DNA of 37,475 nucleotides from Deinococcus alpinitundrae (GCF_009982895.1 NZ_WXZL01000030.1:1-37475); one strand, 5' to 3'; numbered from the stretch's first letter, positions 26,297 to 35,385 are shown. The notes: generated by a model not told the origin, from the sequence alone. A program made the numbers and translations.

Positions 26297-26503
26297 CTAA
26301 CTTTCTGATTCCGGCACGAGTACGACCTTCAGGCCCAGCTCCTTCAAGATCTCGGGCCAGAGACTGCGTTGGCTAACAACCTGCTCGACTCTCAGGGTAC
26401 GGCTGAGCGCTTGCGGCGTGACGTTCAATTTGCGAGAGAGCTCTGCACGATTCATGCCTGCTGCTGCGAGTGCTTTTTCTACCGCACGCGTCGGGGTGTC
26501 CAT
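26297..26503 (-). CDS. Small helix-turn-helix regulator
   Basis: A 68-residue protein that is mostly one HTH: AVEKALAAAGMNRAELSRKL, then VTPQALSRTLRVEQVV and a C-terminal LGLKVVLVPESES. The ATG at 26503 is preferred over one at 26527 because MDTPTRAV opens the domain. It is divergent from the gene at 26641. The 9-bp inverted repeat at 26526-26560 is probably its operator. Confidence 0.65.
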   Translation of the reverse strand: MDTPTRAVEKALAAAGMNRAELSRKLNVTPQALSRTLRVEQVVSQRSLWPEILKELGLKVVLVPESES

Positions 26504-26525
26504 AGCGTCAGGGTAGCACAATATC

Positions 26526-26565
26526 ACCCCATAGGGTTGACATACTAAACTCTATGGGGTAACAT
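26526..26565 (+). promoter_or_regulatory. Rightward promoter with overlapping operator
   Basis: TTGACA (26537-26542) and TAACAT (26560-26565) are spaced by 17 bases. The inverted repeat ACCCCATAG (26526-26534) / CTATGGGGT (26552-26560) brackets the -35, so bound regulator would block the polymerase. Confidence 0.65.
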
Positions 26566-26640
26566 ACCTACATCAGAAACGGGCGCCTCCCTTGCGAAGT
26601 GAGCGCCCGATTCTGAGTCAAACCCCCGCAGGAGAACGAC

Positions 26641-27102
26641 ATGCAAGAGTTTACCCCCAACACCAACCGCGCCGCCCACAGCCGCACCTTCAACATCCTG
26701 AGCGTCACCCGCGAGTGCGGCGTCACCACCGACGTCGAGTACACCACCGTCCAGCTCACCCGCGCCGACACGGGCCTCACCGCCCAGATCAACGGCCAGC
26801 CCGCCGAGCTGGAGCGCGCCGTCGCTACCCTCCGCACCGCCGAGCGCGTCTGGCTGCTCGAAGAAGTCCTGACCGAGCCCGCCCCGGTCGCCGCAGAAGT
26901 GGCCGTGATCGGGAAGGCCGTCGCCTGCGAGCTGCACCGCGAGCTCGGCCGCCTCGGGTACCGCGAGCACTACGCCCTGGCCGGTGACGTACTGAACCGC
27001 GTTGTCCCCAGCCTCGCGGCCATCACCGCCGCTGAGCGTGATCTGGTCCGCGAGTACGCCTACGGGCAGCTGGGCCTGATGGTCGGTGGGTGGGCGGCGT
27101 GA
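26641..27102 (+). CDS. Phage protein of unknown function
   Basis: A 153-residue cytoplasmic protein. The N-terminal half is beta-type (SRTFNILSVTRECGVTTDVE, YTTVQLTRADTGLTAQING) and the C-terminal half helical (VACELHRELGRLGYREHYAL, AERDLVREYAYGQLGLM). No family is recognised. CAGGAG precedes the ATG. It is the first gene from the regulated TTGACA promoter and is followed by a 248-base gap with only a 7-bp inverted repeat (27269-27284). Confidence 0.55.
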   Translation: MQEFTPNTNRAAHSRTFNILSVTRECGVTTDVEYTTVQLTRADTGLTAQINGQPAELERAVATLRTAERVWLLEEVLTEPAPVAAEVAVIGKAVACELHRELGRLGYREHYALAGDVLNRVVPSLAAITAAERDLVREYAYGQLGLMVGGWAA

Positions 27103-27350
27103 CTTCCCCCTTCGCTCGCCGCCATACCAAGTGATGCGAGGCTCAGGCCGCATACCCATGGATGGCCTTCCAGCTGTGGAAAACCAAACGCTAAGCTCAC
27201 TAATCCGTCACCGATAGGTCACGCTCTTTAGGACTCGGCCAGAAGGCATTCATCGTCTCGAAATAACCTTGGTGGCCCCACCAACTGAGTTGTTAGGATG
27301 GGGCCGCATCGCCCGCCCCCGTTCTGCTACGCCTGCCTGGAGGACCAGCC

Positions 27351-28022
27351 ATGTCCCGTTTCCCCTTGCGCCCGTTGCTGTTGCCCGCCTTGGCCCTGGC
27401 TGCTCTCGGATTCAGAGGGCCATCCGATCCGCTGCGTCCGTCAACCCCGGAAGACGGCGTGGGCCCACTGACCCGACGCCGGTACTGGATCGAGGTTGAG
27501 GACGCCGTCCGTTCCCCTGAGGAAGTTGCCAAACATTGGCGCGAACATCTTCCCGACCATGCACCCAAGTGGCTCGCCTGGTTTCGTGGTCTGGACCATC
27601 CCATACCCCCAGTGCAAACCGGAGACCGTCTGTGGATTCGGATGCTCCTCATCCGCCGTGGACGTGTGGTCATCGAGCATGTGGACCCATTGGGGTTCCG
27701 TGTCCGCACACTACGGCTACACCCTGACGCGGGAACCTCCGACTTCCGGGTTTATCCGGGAGAGATGCCCGGCCAGATGATTTTGCAGATCGAGTCTTTA
27801 CTGCGGACCAATTCGCAGTTCGATCGTCTGGCTTATATCTTCGGCGTCCACGCGGCCCAGCGGCGCAATTGGGAGCTGACCCTGCTCAGCGTAGCGAAGT
27901 ACACGGGAGGAGAGATCATCAATCGGGGGCACGAATCTCTGGAGATGTCCCAGCTCGCACACTCCTTCGCCCTGCCGAAGACGCCAGTGGGAGCGAGCAG
28001 TCAGACCGCTCAGCACGCTTAG
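27351..28022 (+). CDS. Exported protein of unknown function
   Basis: A 223-residue protein. The N-terminus is a signal or anchor segment (MSRFPLRPLLLPALALAALG). The rest has a beta-rich core (RRRYWIEVEDAV, GDRLWIRMLLIRRGRVVIEH, RVRTLRLHPDAG) and a helical end. No family is recognised. GGAGG precedes the ATG. A terminator follows and the terminase genes begin after it. Confidence 0.6.
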   Translation: MSRFPLRPLLLPALALAALGFRGPSDPLRPSTPEDGVGPLTRRRYWIEVEDAVRSPEEVAKHWREHLPDHAPKWLAWFRGLDHPIPPVQTGDRLWIRMLLIRRGRVVIEHVDPLGFRVRTLRLHPDAGTSDFRVYPGEMPGQMILQIESLLRTNSQFDRLAYIFGVHAAQRRNWELTLLSVAKYTGGEIINRGHESLEMSQLAHSFALPKTPVGASSQTAQHA

Positions 28023-28050
28023 CGTTCTTTACTGATCACGCCATGGTACC

Positions 28051-28072
28051 GCCGCCCTCCGGGGCGGCTTTT
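28051..28072 (+). terminator. Terminator before the terminase genes
   Basis: GCCGCCC pairs with GGGCGGC around TCCG, followed by TTTT. A close copy (CGCCCTCCGGGGCGG plus a T tract) lies at 36620-36638. Confidence 0.7.
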
Positions 28073-28103
28073 CTGCTGTCATATTCCACCTGAAACTGTA
28101 GAC

Positions 28104-28946
28104 ATGACAGTGCCGCTCAAGGGGCGCACTCCGAACGGCGGGGTGAAAAACCCCAAACCAGAACCCACCACCTTCACCGAAGCGCTCGCTGCAATCAAGA
28201 ACCTGCAGCGGCGTGCCTTCGTCGTGTCTTACGTCGAACGGCCCAACGCCACCCGGGCCGCAAAGTTGGCAGGCTACAGCCAGAAGACCGCCTACTCACA
28301 GGGCCAGCGGCTGTTGAAAGATGTTGAGGTTTCCTCCGCCATTCGATTGGGGCAAGAAGAAACCGCCATGCCCGCGTCCGAAGTCAAATCCCGGACGTCC
28401 GAGGTGGCCCGCGCGACGCTCGAAGACTTCTTCACCTTCGATCAACGCCAACACCGGCCCATGCAGCTACGGCCCGTCAGTGAACTGCTCACCGAACTCT
28501 TCAGCGAGATCGCCTTCGAAGAGCGGTTCGTCAAGCGCGCCGAGTTCCTCGGGAAGAAAGAGCGGGCCGATCATGACAAAGCCCAGGCGGCTCGCAAGCG
28601 AGAAGCCCTGCGCATGGAACTGGAAATGGAAGACAACCCCAAGGCCAAACGCTGGGCACCAGGCCCACCAGTGATCGTCGAAGTCGAACGCCTAGATCTC
28701 GCCAAAGCCCGCGACCTCGGCGTGCTGCACCTGCTCAAGAGCCTCAAGTACACCCAGCACGGCCCGGCCATTGAGCTGCAGAGTCAGGAGCACGCCCGCG
28801 ATCAGCTCGGCAAGCTGCACGGCCTCTGGCGAGACGAACCTGATAGCCAGTCGCCCAAACCGGACGGCAGTCCACAGCCGATTCCTGACGATGATCGTGC
28901 CGAGCGCCTGCAAGCTGTCCTTGATCGGGCAAAGGCCACAGAATGA
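28104..28946 (+). CDS. terS: Terminase small subunit
   Basis: A 280-residue DNA-recognition subunit of the packaging motor. Residues about 30-90 have the Terminase_2 pattern: AFVVSYVERPNATRAAKLAG, then YSQKTAYSQGQRLLKDVEV. Residues about 140-190 are highly charged and helical, probably a coiled coil for oligomerisation. The C-terminus contains QHGPAIELQSQEHARDQLGK, typical of the family. The stop overlaps the large-subunit start as ATGA. No SD is seen before the ATG. Confidence 0.8.
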   Translation: MTVPLKGRTPNGGVKNPKPEPTTFTEALAAIKNLQRRAFVVSYVERPNATRAAKLAGYSQKTAYSQGQRLLKDVEVSSAIRLGQEETAMPASEVKSRTSEVARATLEDFFTFDQRQHRPMQLRPVSELLTELFSEIAFEERFVKRAEFLGKKERADHDKAQAARKREALRMELEMEDNPKAKRWAPGPPVIVEVERLDLAKARDLGVLHLLKSLKYTQHGPAIELQSQEHARDQLGKLHGLWRDEPDSQSPKPDGSPQPIPDDDRAERLQAVLDRAKATE

Positions 28947-30535
28947 CGCTCACCGATGATCTAACCCGCCTGACACCGCAGGAATTGGCACTCGTCGATA
29001 TGCTGCTGAACCCTGACACCATCTGGGCACCGCAACCCGGGCCGCAGCTCGACGCCTACTTCACCGAGGCTGACATCTGCTTCTACGGCGGTGCAGCTGG
29101 CGGTGGGAAGACAGATCTGGCGCTGGGCCTCGCCCTCACCGCCCATCGGCGGGCCGTAATCTTCCGCCGGGTCTACCCACAGCTCAAAGGCATCATCGAG
29201 CGCCTCAAAGCCCTGACCTACGGTGTCGGCAAGTACAACGCCAGTGAGCATGTCTGGCGCGGCACCCTCGGCGGCAAGCCCCGCGTGATTGAACTGGAAT
29301 CCATCCAGCACGAAGACGACAAGAACAATCAGCAGGGCCGTGACCGTGATCTGCATATCTTCGACGAGGTGGTTCACTTCTCCGAATCGCAGGTACGATT
29401 CGTGATCGGCTGGAATCGCACGGCAGACGAGGCGCAGCGCACGCGGGTGCTGCTGACTGGCAACCCGCCCACCGATCCGGAGGGGGAGTGGGTCATCATC
29501 TTCTTTGCGCCCTGGCTGGACGAAGCGTACCGGGTGGTCTTGACGGACCCACTGACCGGTGAGGTGCTGCTCGGCGAGAACGGTCTGCCGGTCGAACTCG
29601 GCCCAGCCCAGCCCGGCGAGCTGCGCTGGTTCGTTGTCGATAAGGAAGGGCGCGATCTGCCGGTCATCTCAGGCCGGCCGCTCTTCGTGAAAGGCGTGAC
29701 CGATCAGCGAACCGGTCAGCTGATGCTGGTGCAGCCCAAGAGCCGCACCTTCATTCCCGCCCGCGTCACCGACAATGCTTACTACATGAAGACCGGCTAC
29801 ATGGCGACCCTACAGGCGTTGCCGGAGCCGCTGCGCTCGCAGATGCTCGAAGGTCAGTTCAACCTGAAAACTGACGATCATCCCTGGCAGGTCATCCCAA
29901 CCGCCTGGGTGGAAGCGGCGCAAGCCAGGTGGACGCCTCAGCGCCCCGACGAGCCACAGAGCGCCCTGGGTGTGGACGTGGCGCACGGCGGCAAAGACAA
30001 GACGGTGCTGAGCGCCCGCTACGGCGCGTGGTTTGCTGAGCAGATTGCGCTGCCCGGCACGCTCACTCCGGATGGTGACAGCGTGGCCGCGCTGGTCATG
30101 CAGTACCGCGAAGACGCCGCACACGTGTTCGTGGACGCGACAGGCGTGGGAGCCAGCGCTTACGACAGTCTCAAGCGCCTGGAGAAGATTCCGGTGACGG
30201 CCGTGGTGAACGGCGCGGGCAGCAAGAGCCGGGACATGAGCGGCGCGCTGACCTTCGCCAATGTCCGAGCCGAAACCTACTGGCGGCTGCGCGAGGCGCT
30301 CGATCCAAAGAAGGGGCTTGACCTGGCCTTACCACCCAGCCGGACGCTCAAGGCCGATCTGTGCGCGGCCCGATGGAAGCTGACGGTGCGCGGCATTCAG
30401 GTGGAACTGAAGGAAGACATCTCTGCCCGCATTGGCCGCAGCCCTGACGAAGGCGACGCGCTGGTCATGGCGCTGATGACGCCAGTTGTGCCCACCGAGC
30501 TGTTCATCCCCGGCACCTACTCACAGCCGTTTTAG
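28943..30535 (+). CDS. terL: Terminase large subunit
   Basis: A 530-residue ATPase and nuclease of the packaging motor. The ATPase domain has Walker A GGAAGGGKT (49-57), Walker B LHIFDE (D141, E142) and the coupling motif LLTGNPP (170-176). The RNase H-like nuclease domain begins with GVDVAHGGKD (D345), then HVFVDATG (D398) and a late acidic SPDEGDALVM. Length is normal. The stop codon lies in a 16-bp repeat that recurs at 37101. The portal gene, normally adjacent, is displaced by 2.4 kb of inserted DNA. Confidence 0.93.
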   Translation: MTLTDDLTRLTPQELALVDMLLNPDTIWAPQPGPQLDAYFTEADICFYGGAAGGGKTDLALGLALTAHRRAVIFRRVYPQLKGIIERLKALTYGVGKYNASEHVWRGTLGGKPRVIELESIQHEDDKNNQQGRDRDLHIFDEVVHFSESQVRFVIGWNRTADEAQRTRVLLTGNPPTDPEGEWVIIFFAPWLDEAYRVVLTDPLTGEVLLGENGLPVELGPAQPGELRWFVVDKEGRDLPVISGRPLFVKGVTDQRTGQLMLVQPKSRTFIPARVTDNAYYMKTGYMATLQALPEPLRSQMLEGQFNLKTDDHPWQVIPTAWVEAAQARWTPQRPDEPQSALGVDVAHGGKDKTVLSARYGAWFAEQIALPGTLTPDGDSVAALVMQYREDAAHVFVDATGVGASAYDSLKRLEKIPVTAVVNGAGSKSRDMSGALTFANVRAETYWRLREALDPKKGLDLALPPSRTLKADLCAARWKLTVRGIQVELKEDISARIGRSPDEGDALVMALMTPVVPTELFIPGTYSQPF

Positions 30536-30548
30536 CAGGACTTTGTCA
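30533..30548. repeat. 16-bp direct repeat, copy 1
   Basis: TAGCAGGACTTTGTCA is identical to 37101-37116. Copy 1 contains the terminase stop codon and continues as GCCCTC; the reverse complement then reads like an insertion-sequence end. Confidence 0.6.
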
Positions 30549-30737
30549 GCCCTCAACCACCGTGTGCTGGCGAAGTGATCCAAGCAACTATCGCGCTTTA
30601 GGCAAAGGTTCCATACCACCTGCTGATCCCTGGCATTGGAGAGGCTATCGACGCGGTGTGCTGCGAATCCTTCCCAAATACACCTACCCCCGCTTGGTTA
30701 AGTTCAGCCTTGAAGCTTGTCGAGTAGGGAAAGCCGT

Positions 30738-30743
30738 TATCAT
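30738..30743 (+). promoter_or_regulatory. -10 box for a leaderless transcript of the AT-rich gene
   Basis: TATCAT ends six bases before the GTG at 30750, which has no SD. A TTGTCG lies 15 bases upstream of the box. Confidence 0.35.
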
Positions 30744-30749
30744 GGCTGA

Positions 30750-31646
30750 GTGAAGGCAAAAACGACACTATTTCTAATTATAGGCCTCGGCTCCATTTCT
30801 ATATCTTACGCCGGCTCTCCAGATGAGATCAGTCTCCAATGCGCCATGATACCTAAAGAAACTCTTTCTGATCTATCTTTCGTGGAATCAATTGATATAA
30901 GCTATAGCTATTCACCTAAAAATGAGTTTCAGCAATCTATTTCATTCGCTGAGAGGTTTTCAGACTCTAAACTACTCCAGATAGATACAATTTCAAAGTC
31001 TCCCTATTTACACCATTACTTTTATGATTCATTTGGTAAAATAGTGAACGACAAGTATTTCAATTCAGATGGTGTCTTCTCAGACGAATTTCAATTTTTT
31101 TACAATAATGATTCTAACTTATTGAATTACACAGAAACAAGCCTGAGTAATAGTACCGGGAAGGTCACAAGGCTGTACAAAAAATATAACTGCGAATATT
31201 CCGCTGACGGCAGGAAGATCAAAGCGACTGAGCAAACATTTATCAATTCCGAAGTCGGGTTTGCAGAAAGGATATCTACTTTTGAGGTGGACAATAAGGG
31301 AAGATTGATAAAGAAGAGCGCCCTATACCCCAAGGGCTCCCCTGAAGAAGGGAAGATTGCTAATCAAGTAGTCTATACATACAAAGACACATCAGTCATA
31401 TATCCAAAAACGGAGGAGCTATATGTCTTTGAGGACGGCAAATTAAACTTATACGGCTCCGCTTCATATGATGAATTCGGGCGACAGATCGAAGGCCTCT
31501 CACCACCCCTAAACTTGAAAACCACATATAATTATCTTAATTTTGATAATCATAAAAATTGGACAAAAATGACCGTTACTCTAAAAGATGAAGAATCAGG
31601 TGAACAGAACATGCAAATCGTCGAGAGAAAAATTAAATACCATTGA
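30750..31646 (+). CDS. AT-rich exported protein of unknown function
   Basis: A 298-residue protein with a signal peptide (MKAKTTLFLIIGLGSISISYA, cleaved near 21). The mature part is rich in Tyr, Asn and Ser and has loosely repeated YD-like phrases (YNCEYSADGRKIKAT, FEVDNKGRLIKKS, ASYDEFGRQIEG) like those of RHS/YD-repeat or bacterial surface proteins. The gene is far richer in A/T than its neighbours and uses AT-ending codons, a strong sign of transfer. It lies between terminase and portal, so it is phage cargo. The GTG start has no SD; a TATCAT box lies six bases upstream. Confidence 0.7.
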   Translation: MKAKTTLFLIIGLGSISISYAGSPDEISLQCAMIPKETLSDLSFVESIDISYSYSPKNEFQQSISFAERFSDSKLLQIDTISKSPYLHHYFYDSFGKIVNDKYFNSDGVFSDEFQFFYNNDSNLLNYTETSLSNSTGKVTRLYKKYNCEYSADGRKIKATEQTFINSEVGFAERISTFEVDNKGRLIKKSALYPKGSPEEGKIANQVVYTYKDTSVIYPKTEELYVFEDGKLNLYGSASYDEFGRQIEGLSPPLNLKTTYNYLNFDNHKNWTKMTVTLKDEESGEQNMQIVERKIKYH

Positions 31647-31697
31647 TTTCGCTCTTGGAGCGAATGAGGCAATCGCGGTATGGGCTACATCTGCCAT

Positions 31698-32820
31698 CTG
31701 ACTACCCCTCAAAACGGGTGAGGTGAGGGAAGAAGTCGGCTCCTGTAGGGTATTTCTGCGATGAAAACCCGGAGCCGACATCCCCACGATACCTTGCAGG
31801 CCGCTCTGCGGTCTGCCTTCCGCTTGGACGCCCGACGCCTTGAAGTTTTCTGCGCCCTGATTCTGGCAATGATTCAGGCCCGAAGTGTTGTTCTCTACAC
31901 CCTCAAGACCCACGTCAACTTGCCAGGCAGTCTAGAAACGCGGTATCAGCGCTTGCTTAGATTTGCCCAATTTGCTTTTCCTGATGGGCTTCTTGCACGT
32001 TTCGCCCTCTCGTTTCTACCGGCGGGTGAACTCTGGCTGATTCTGGACCGTACCAATTGGAAGCTTGGCAAAAAAGACATCAATATCCTGCTGCTTTCTG
32101 CCGTCTGGAACGGCTTTAGTCTACCATTGATGTGGACGCTGTTACCGCATGGCGGCAACAGCCATCAACGCCACCGAAAAGCCCTCATCCAACGCTTTCT
32201 CCAGGTGTGCACAGACCGGCCTATCGGCGGTCTGCTGGCAGACCGTGAATTTATCGGCAAGGACTGGTTTACCTTCCTGGATCAACACAAGATCGCACCC
32301 TGTATTCGGTTGCGGGCAGACTCAAAAATCGGTGGTATCCCCGCCTGGGCCTGTTTGAGGAAACTCCAGATTGGCGAGGTACGAGTTTGGCATCGAGCTG
32401 AAACTGTTTTCGGCGTGAAATTGCGAGTCTGTGCAACGAAAAATGCAGCAGGCGAAATGCTTTATTTGGCGTACCGAGGGTACGCCAGAAAAAATCTGGT
32501 GCGCTACGCCCAACGATGGCAAGCGGAAAATCTACACGCGGCGCTAAAAACACGTGGCTTTCACCTTGAGGATACTGGGCTGACCAAGATGGAACGGGTC
32601 TCAACGCTACTCAACGGCGTCTCAGTCGCATTCATCTGGTCCTGTCTGACCGGTGAGTTCCAAGAAGCTCAGCAGCCCAGAAAGCGTAAAAATCACGGCT
32701 ACAACGCGATCAGTGTCTTTCGGCTCGGTTTGGACCACCTTCAAGATCTTCTACTTCACCCCTCAAGAACGTCCTGGACGGCGTTGATAGCTCTTATGCC
32801 GCGTTTTGAGGGGTAGTCAG
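31698..32820 (+). mobile_element. IS4-family insertion sequence (IS10/IS50-like ends)
   Basis: The 1123-bp element has perfect 19-bp inverted ends (CTGACTACCCCTCAAAACG at 31698-31716, its complement at 32802-32820) and a perfect 9-bp target duplication (ATCTGCCAT at 31689-31697 and 32821-32829). CTGA ends and 9-bp duplications are typical of IS10/IS50-like IS4 elements. One transposase gene fills it. It is inserted in the loop of a 10-bp hairpin (CGCGGTATGG at 31674-31683, CCATACCGCG at 32826-32835). Intact ends suggest a recent, possibly active insertion. Confidence 0.93.
31761..32816 (+). CDS. IS4-family transposase
   Basis: A 351-residue DDE transposase acting at the element's own ends. 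D96 (LILDRTNW), D161 (LLADREFIG) and E256 form the triad. The IS4 signature Y-2-R-3-E-6-K is exact: Y249, R252, E256, K263. Full length with no frameshift. The ATG at 31761 follows the left end by 45 bases and the stop lies inside the right inverted repeat. Confidence 0.93.
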   Translation: MKTRSRHPHDTLQAALRSAFRLDARRLEVFCALILAMIQARSVVLYTLKTHVNLPGSLETRYQRLLRFAQFAFPDGLLARFALSFLPAGELWLILDRTNWKLGKKDINILLLSAVWNGFSLPLMWTLLPHGGNSHQRHRKALIQRFLQVCTDRPIGGLLADREFIGKDWFTFLDQHKIAPCIRLRADSKIGGIPAWACLRKLQIGEVRVWHRAETVFGVKLRVCATKNAAGEMLYLAYRGYARKNLVRYAQRWQAENLHAALKTRGFHLEDTGLTKMERVSTLLNGVSVAFIWSCLTGEFQEAQQPRKRKNHGYNAISVFRLGLDHLQDLLLHPSRTSWTALIALMPRFEG

Positions 32821-32903
32821 ATCTGCCATACCGCGGTGCTCTCTTTTGCAGTTCACCAGACACTTCCTGATCTGCCTGTCACCCTGCGTGACACGCTGGA
32901 ACC

Positions 32904-34658
32904 ATGCCCGATGCTGCCACGCCCGTTTCGCTTGTCAAAACCCTGACGCCCCTGCAACTGGCGCGGCGGCAACAGCAGAACCGCTTAGAGAGACCAGACC
33001 TGCAACTCAGCGCCGCGCTGATCGCTGACCGGCACTGGGCGAATGGGCGCGGCTGGACTGGCCCGCTCCCCAAGTACGACGGCAGCGCCGACAGCGGAAC
33101 CAACGTCGCCCGCGTGACCGCCGAGATCGAGCGCACCTTCATCAGCCGCAACCTGCCCCTGAACGTCGTGCAGCGCCATGTCAACGGCATCGCGGGCCGG
33201 GAGCCGCTGTGGTCCGTCATCCCCAAGCGCAAGATTCCAAAGGACCAGAAGCCGAAAGCGGACGAACAGACCCTCATCGACGAGTTCACGGATGCCCTGA
33301 GCGGCTGGTGGGACAACTCTGGCGTGTGGCTCAGCATCCAGAAGGCACTGACGACGGCCCTGTGGTCCGAGCGCGGCACCCTGCGGCTGTTCGTGCCCCG
33401 CAGCAAACTGGAAGCCAACGTGACCGACGGTGCGGGTAAGAGCGGCCTCGGCGTCCCCGGCGGCTTGACCTTGGCCGACGCCCTGGGTTACATCAGTGTG
33501 CAGGCCCCGAGCTGGGACGCGGCGGGCGTGGTCAGGGACATCGAGGGCCGGGTCAGCAGCGCCTACTTCCACTACAAGGATGCGCTGGGAATGCCGTTCT
33601 GGGAGTTGCAGGAGCGTCTGCCCGGTGGCCTGACCCGCGTGACGCCCGCCAGCACCGGCAGCGACACTGACCCGTCGGACGAATACCCCGTGCCCGATCT
33701 GCTGCTGTTCGAGGTCAAGCTCGACCCGCTCATCACGGAAAGCGTGCGCCGCCTGGCGCTGTTTGCCGACAAGACCATGACGATGGGCAGCCGCAACATC
33801 GACCTGGGCGGCTTCGTGGAGCGCACCATCCTCAACGCCCAGATGCCCGGTGCCTGGAAAGACGACCCGACAGCTCCGGGCGGCAAGCGCTTCACACCTA
33901 CCACCTACAACACCGGGTCGGGCGTGACGAACTTCCTGAACGGCATCTCCATCATGGCTAAGGATGAAACCACCGGCAAATTGGTGCCGACTGGCAACTT
34001 CAGCACGCCGTCCGTCCAGTACAAAGACCCCTCGGGCTGGGGCGTGTTCGGCGAGACCTTCGACGAGGTGCGCGAAGCCATCTTCGACGAGGCCAAGCAG
34101 CTGCACGTCCTGATGACCGGCGACGGGCGTGTGAATGGGGTCAGCCGCATCCAGGCGGTACAGGACTTCATCAGCAGCCTGGAGCCCACCCGCATGGCGC
34201 TTGAGCAGCTGGTGCGCTGGGTTATCAACACCGTGCTCAGGTTGGGTCTGCACTTCATTGGTCGCCGCTCGGAGTACGACGCCTTCCACGCGACGGCCCA
34301 GGCCCGCATGAGCGCGGTGCAGCCCACCCCGGTAGAGGTCGAGACGGCCCTGAAGCTGCACGAAGCGGGCGTGATTGCTGAAGAGACGATGCTGGGCCGG
34401 ATCGGGGTGGAAGATGTCGCCGCCGAGCGTGCCCGACGCGCTGCTGAAGGCATTACGCCGACGTTGGCCCTGACGATTCTGGAGACGGCCCCGGCCTGGG
34501 TGGGTCTGAAGGCCTTGCAACTGGCTTTCCCGGCGCTCGGGATTCAGGATGCAGACGTGACCGCGCAGCGTGAGGCGGACCTCGGCGGTGCGGCTCCGGT
34601 CAACCAGGCAGACCTGAGTTCGCTTGACACGGGCCTGGACAATGCCCCAAACCCCTGA
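32904..34658 (+). CDS. Phage portal protein
   Basis: A 584-residue portal, the dodecameric ring at the capsid vertex through which DNA is packaged. Evidence is its position after terminase, its length, and sequence typical of SPP1/P22-like portals: an N-terminal region with RNLPLNVVQRHVNGIAG, a central beta region, and a helical stem and crown region with DEVREAIFDEAKQLHVLMTG and ALEQLVRWVINTVLRLGLHF. The last 17 bases overlap the head-morphogenesis gene. The start has only a weak TGGA upstream. Confidence 0.7.
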   Translation: MPDAATPVSLVKTLTPLQLARRQQQNRLERPDLQLSAALIADRHWANGRGWTGPLPKYDGSADSGTNVARVTAEIERTFISRNLPLNVVQRHVNGIAGREPLWSVIPKRKIPKDQKPKADEQTLIDEFTDALSGWWDNSGVWLSIQKALTTALWSERGTLRLFVPRSKLEANVTDGAGKSGLGVPGGLTLADALGYISVQAPSWDAAGVVRDIEGRVSSAYFHYKDALGMPFWELQERLPGGLTRVTPASTGSDTDPSDEYPVPDLLLFEVKLDPLITESVRRLALFADKTMTMGSRNIDLGGFVERTILNAQMPGAWKDDPTAPGGKRFTPTTYNTGSGVTNFLNGISIMAKDETTGKLVPTGNFSTPSVQYKDPSGWGVFGETFDEVREAIFDEAKQLHVLMTGDGRVNGVSRIQAVQDFISSLEPTRMALEQLVRWVINTVLRLGLHFIGRRSEYDAFHATAQARMSAVQPTPVEVETALKLHEAGVIAEETMLGRIGVEDVAAERARRAAEGITPTLALTILETAPAWVGLKALQLAFPALGIQDADVTAQREADLGGAAPVNQADLSSLDTGLDNAPNP

Positions 34659-35385
34659 AGCCCGCCGCCTCATCAAGCTGGCCCGCCAGCAGGAAGACAC
34701 CCACCTTCAAGCTGCGCGTGGTGCGGTCCTGCGCCAGTTCCGCAAAGTTGCCTTGAAAGCTGCTGAAGCTGAGCTGAGCCGCGTGCTGGCCCTGCCGCCC
34801 GGCAGACGCCGCGCCAGCCTGCCGCTGGTCCTGCGCCGGATCGACGAGGCCATGACCGTCACGCGCACGCCGCCCGCTGAGCTGACGGCGCTGCTGAAGC
34901 GGGCCGTGCAGGACCGGACACTGACCTCGGACGATCTGGTGAAGTTGCTCGATCCCAGCTTGAAACTGAACGATCCGGCCAGCTTGCAGGTGAAGACGGT
35001 TGACCGGCAGCGCAAGCAGATGAACACCTACTGGGAATCCGAGGGGAAGCGTTTCAAGGATGACGCGGCCAGGACGGTCAGGGAAGCCCTACGTCTGGGC
35101 CTCACGCCTGAGAAGGCGGCGGACTTGCTGCAAGCCCGCCTGGGCGTTCACAGAAGCCGGGCGGTGCTGATTGCCCAGGATCAGATGCTCACGGCGGCGA
35201 GCCGGGCTGGGATCGACCGCTTGAAGACGCTGGGCGTCAAGCAGTTCCAGTGGGAAACCCAGCAGGACAGCCGGGTACGGCCAGGTCATCAGGCTTTGCA
35301 AGGGCGGGTGTTTACTTGGCGAGGCGCGCCGGAGTTGCCGGGGCACGCGGTGATGTGTCGGTGCTGGGCGGCACCTGCTCAGTAA
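34642..35385 (+). CDS. Phage head morphogenesis (Mu F-like) protein
   Basis: A 247-residue minor head protein. The C-terminal 80 residues match the Mu gpF/SPP1 gp7 domain: RAVLIAQDQMLTAASRAGID, then FQWETQQDSRVRPGHQALQG and the closing PGHAVMCRCWAAP with its two Cys. The N-terminal part is helical. It overlaps the portal end; ATG 34642 is preferred, TTG 34624 is also possible. In related phages scaffold and capsid genes would follow, but none does here. Confidence 0.8.
   Translation: MPQTPEARRLIKLARQQEDTHLQAARGAVLRQFRKVALKAAEAELSRVLALPPGRRRASLPLVLRRIDEAMTVTRTPPAELTALLKRAVQDRTLTSDDLVKLLDPSLKLNDPASLQVKTVDRQRKQMNTYWESEGKRFKDDAARTVREALRLGLTPEKAADLLQARLGVHRSRAVLIAQDQMLTAASRAGIDRLKTLGVKQFQWETQQDSRVRPGHQALQGRVFTWRGAPELPGHAVMCRCWAAPAQ

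Noticed and set aside
30562..30753. 63-codon frame ending at the AT-rich gene start
   Set aside because: No SD and odd composition; its overlap with the GTG start is explained by the promoter region of the AT-rich gene.
32985..34700. Long minus-strand open frame opposite the portal gene
   Set aside because: Antisense shadow of a GC-rich gene with unlike-protein composition.
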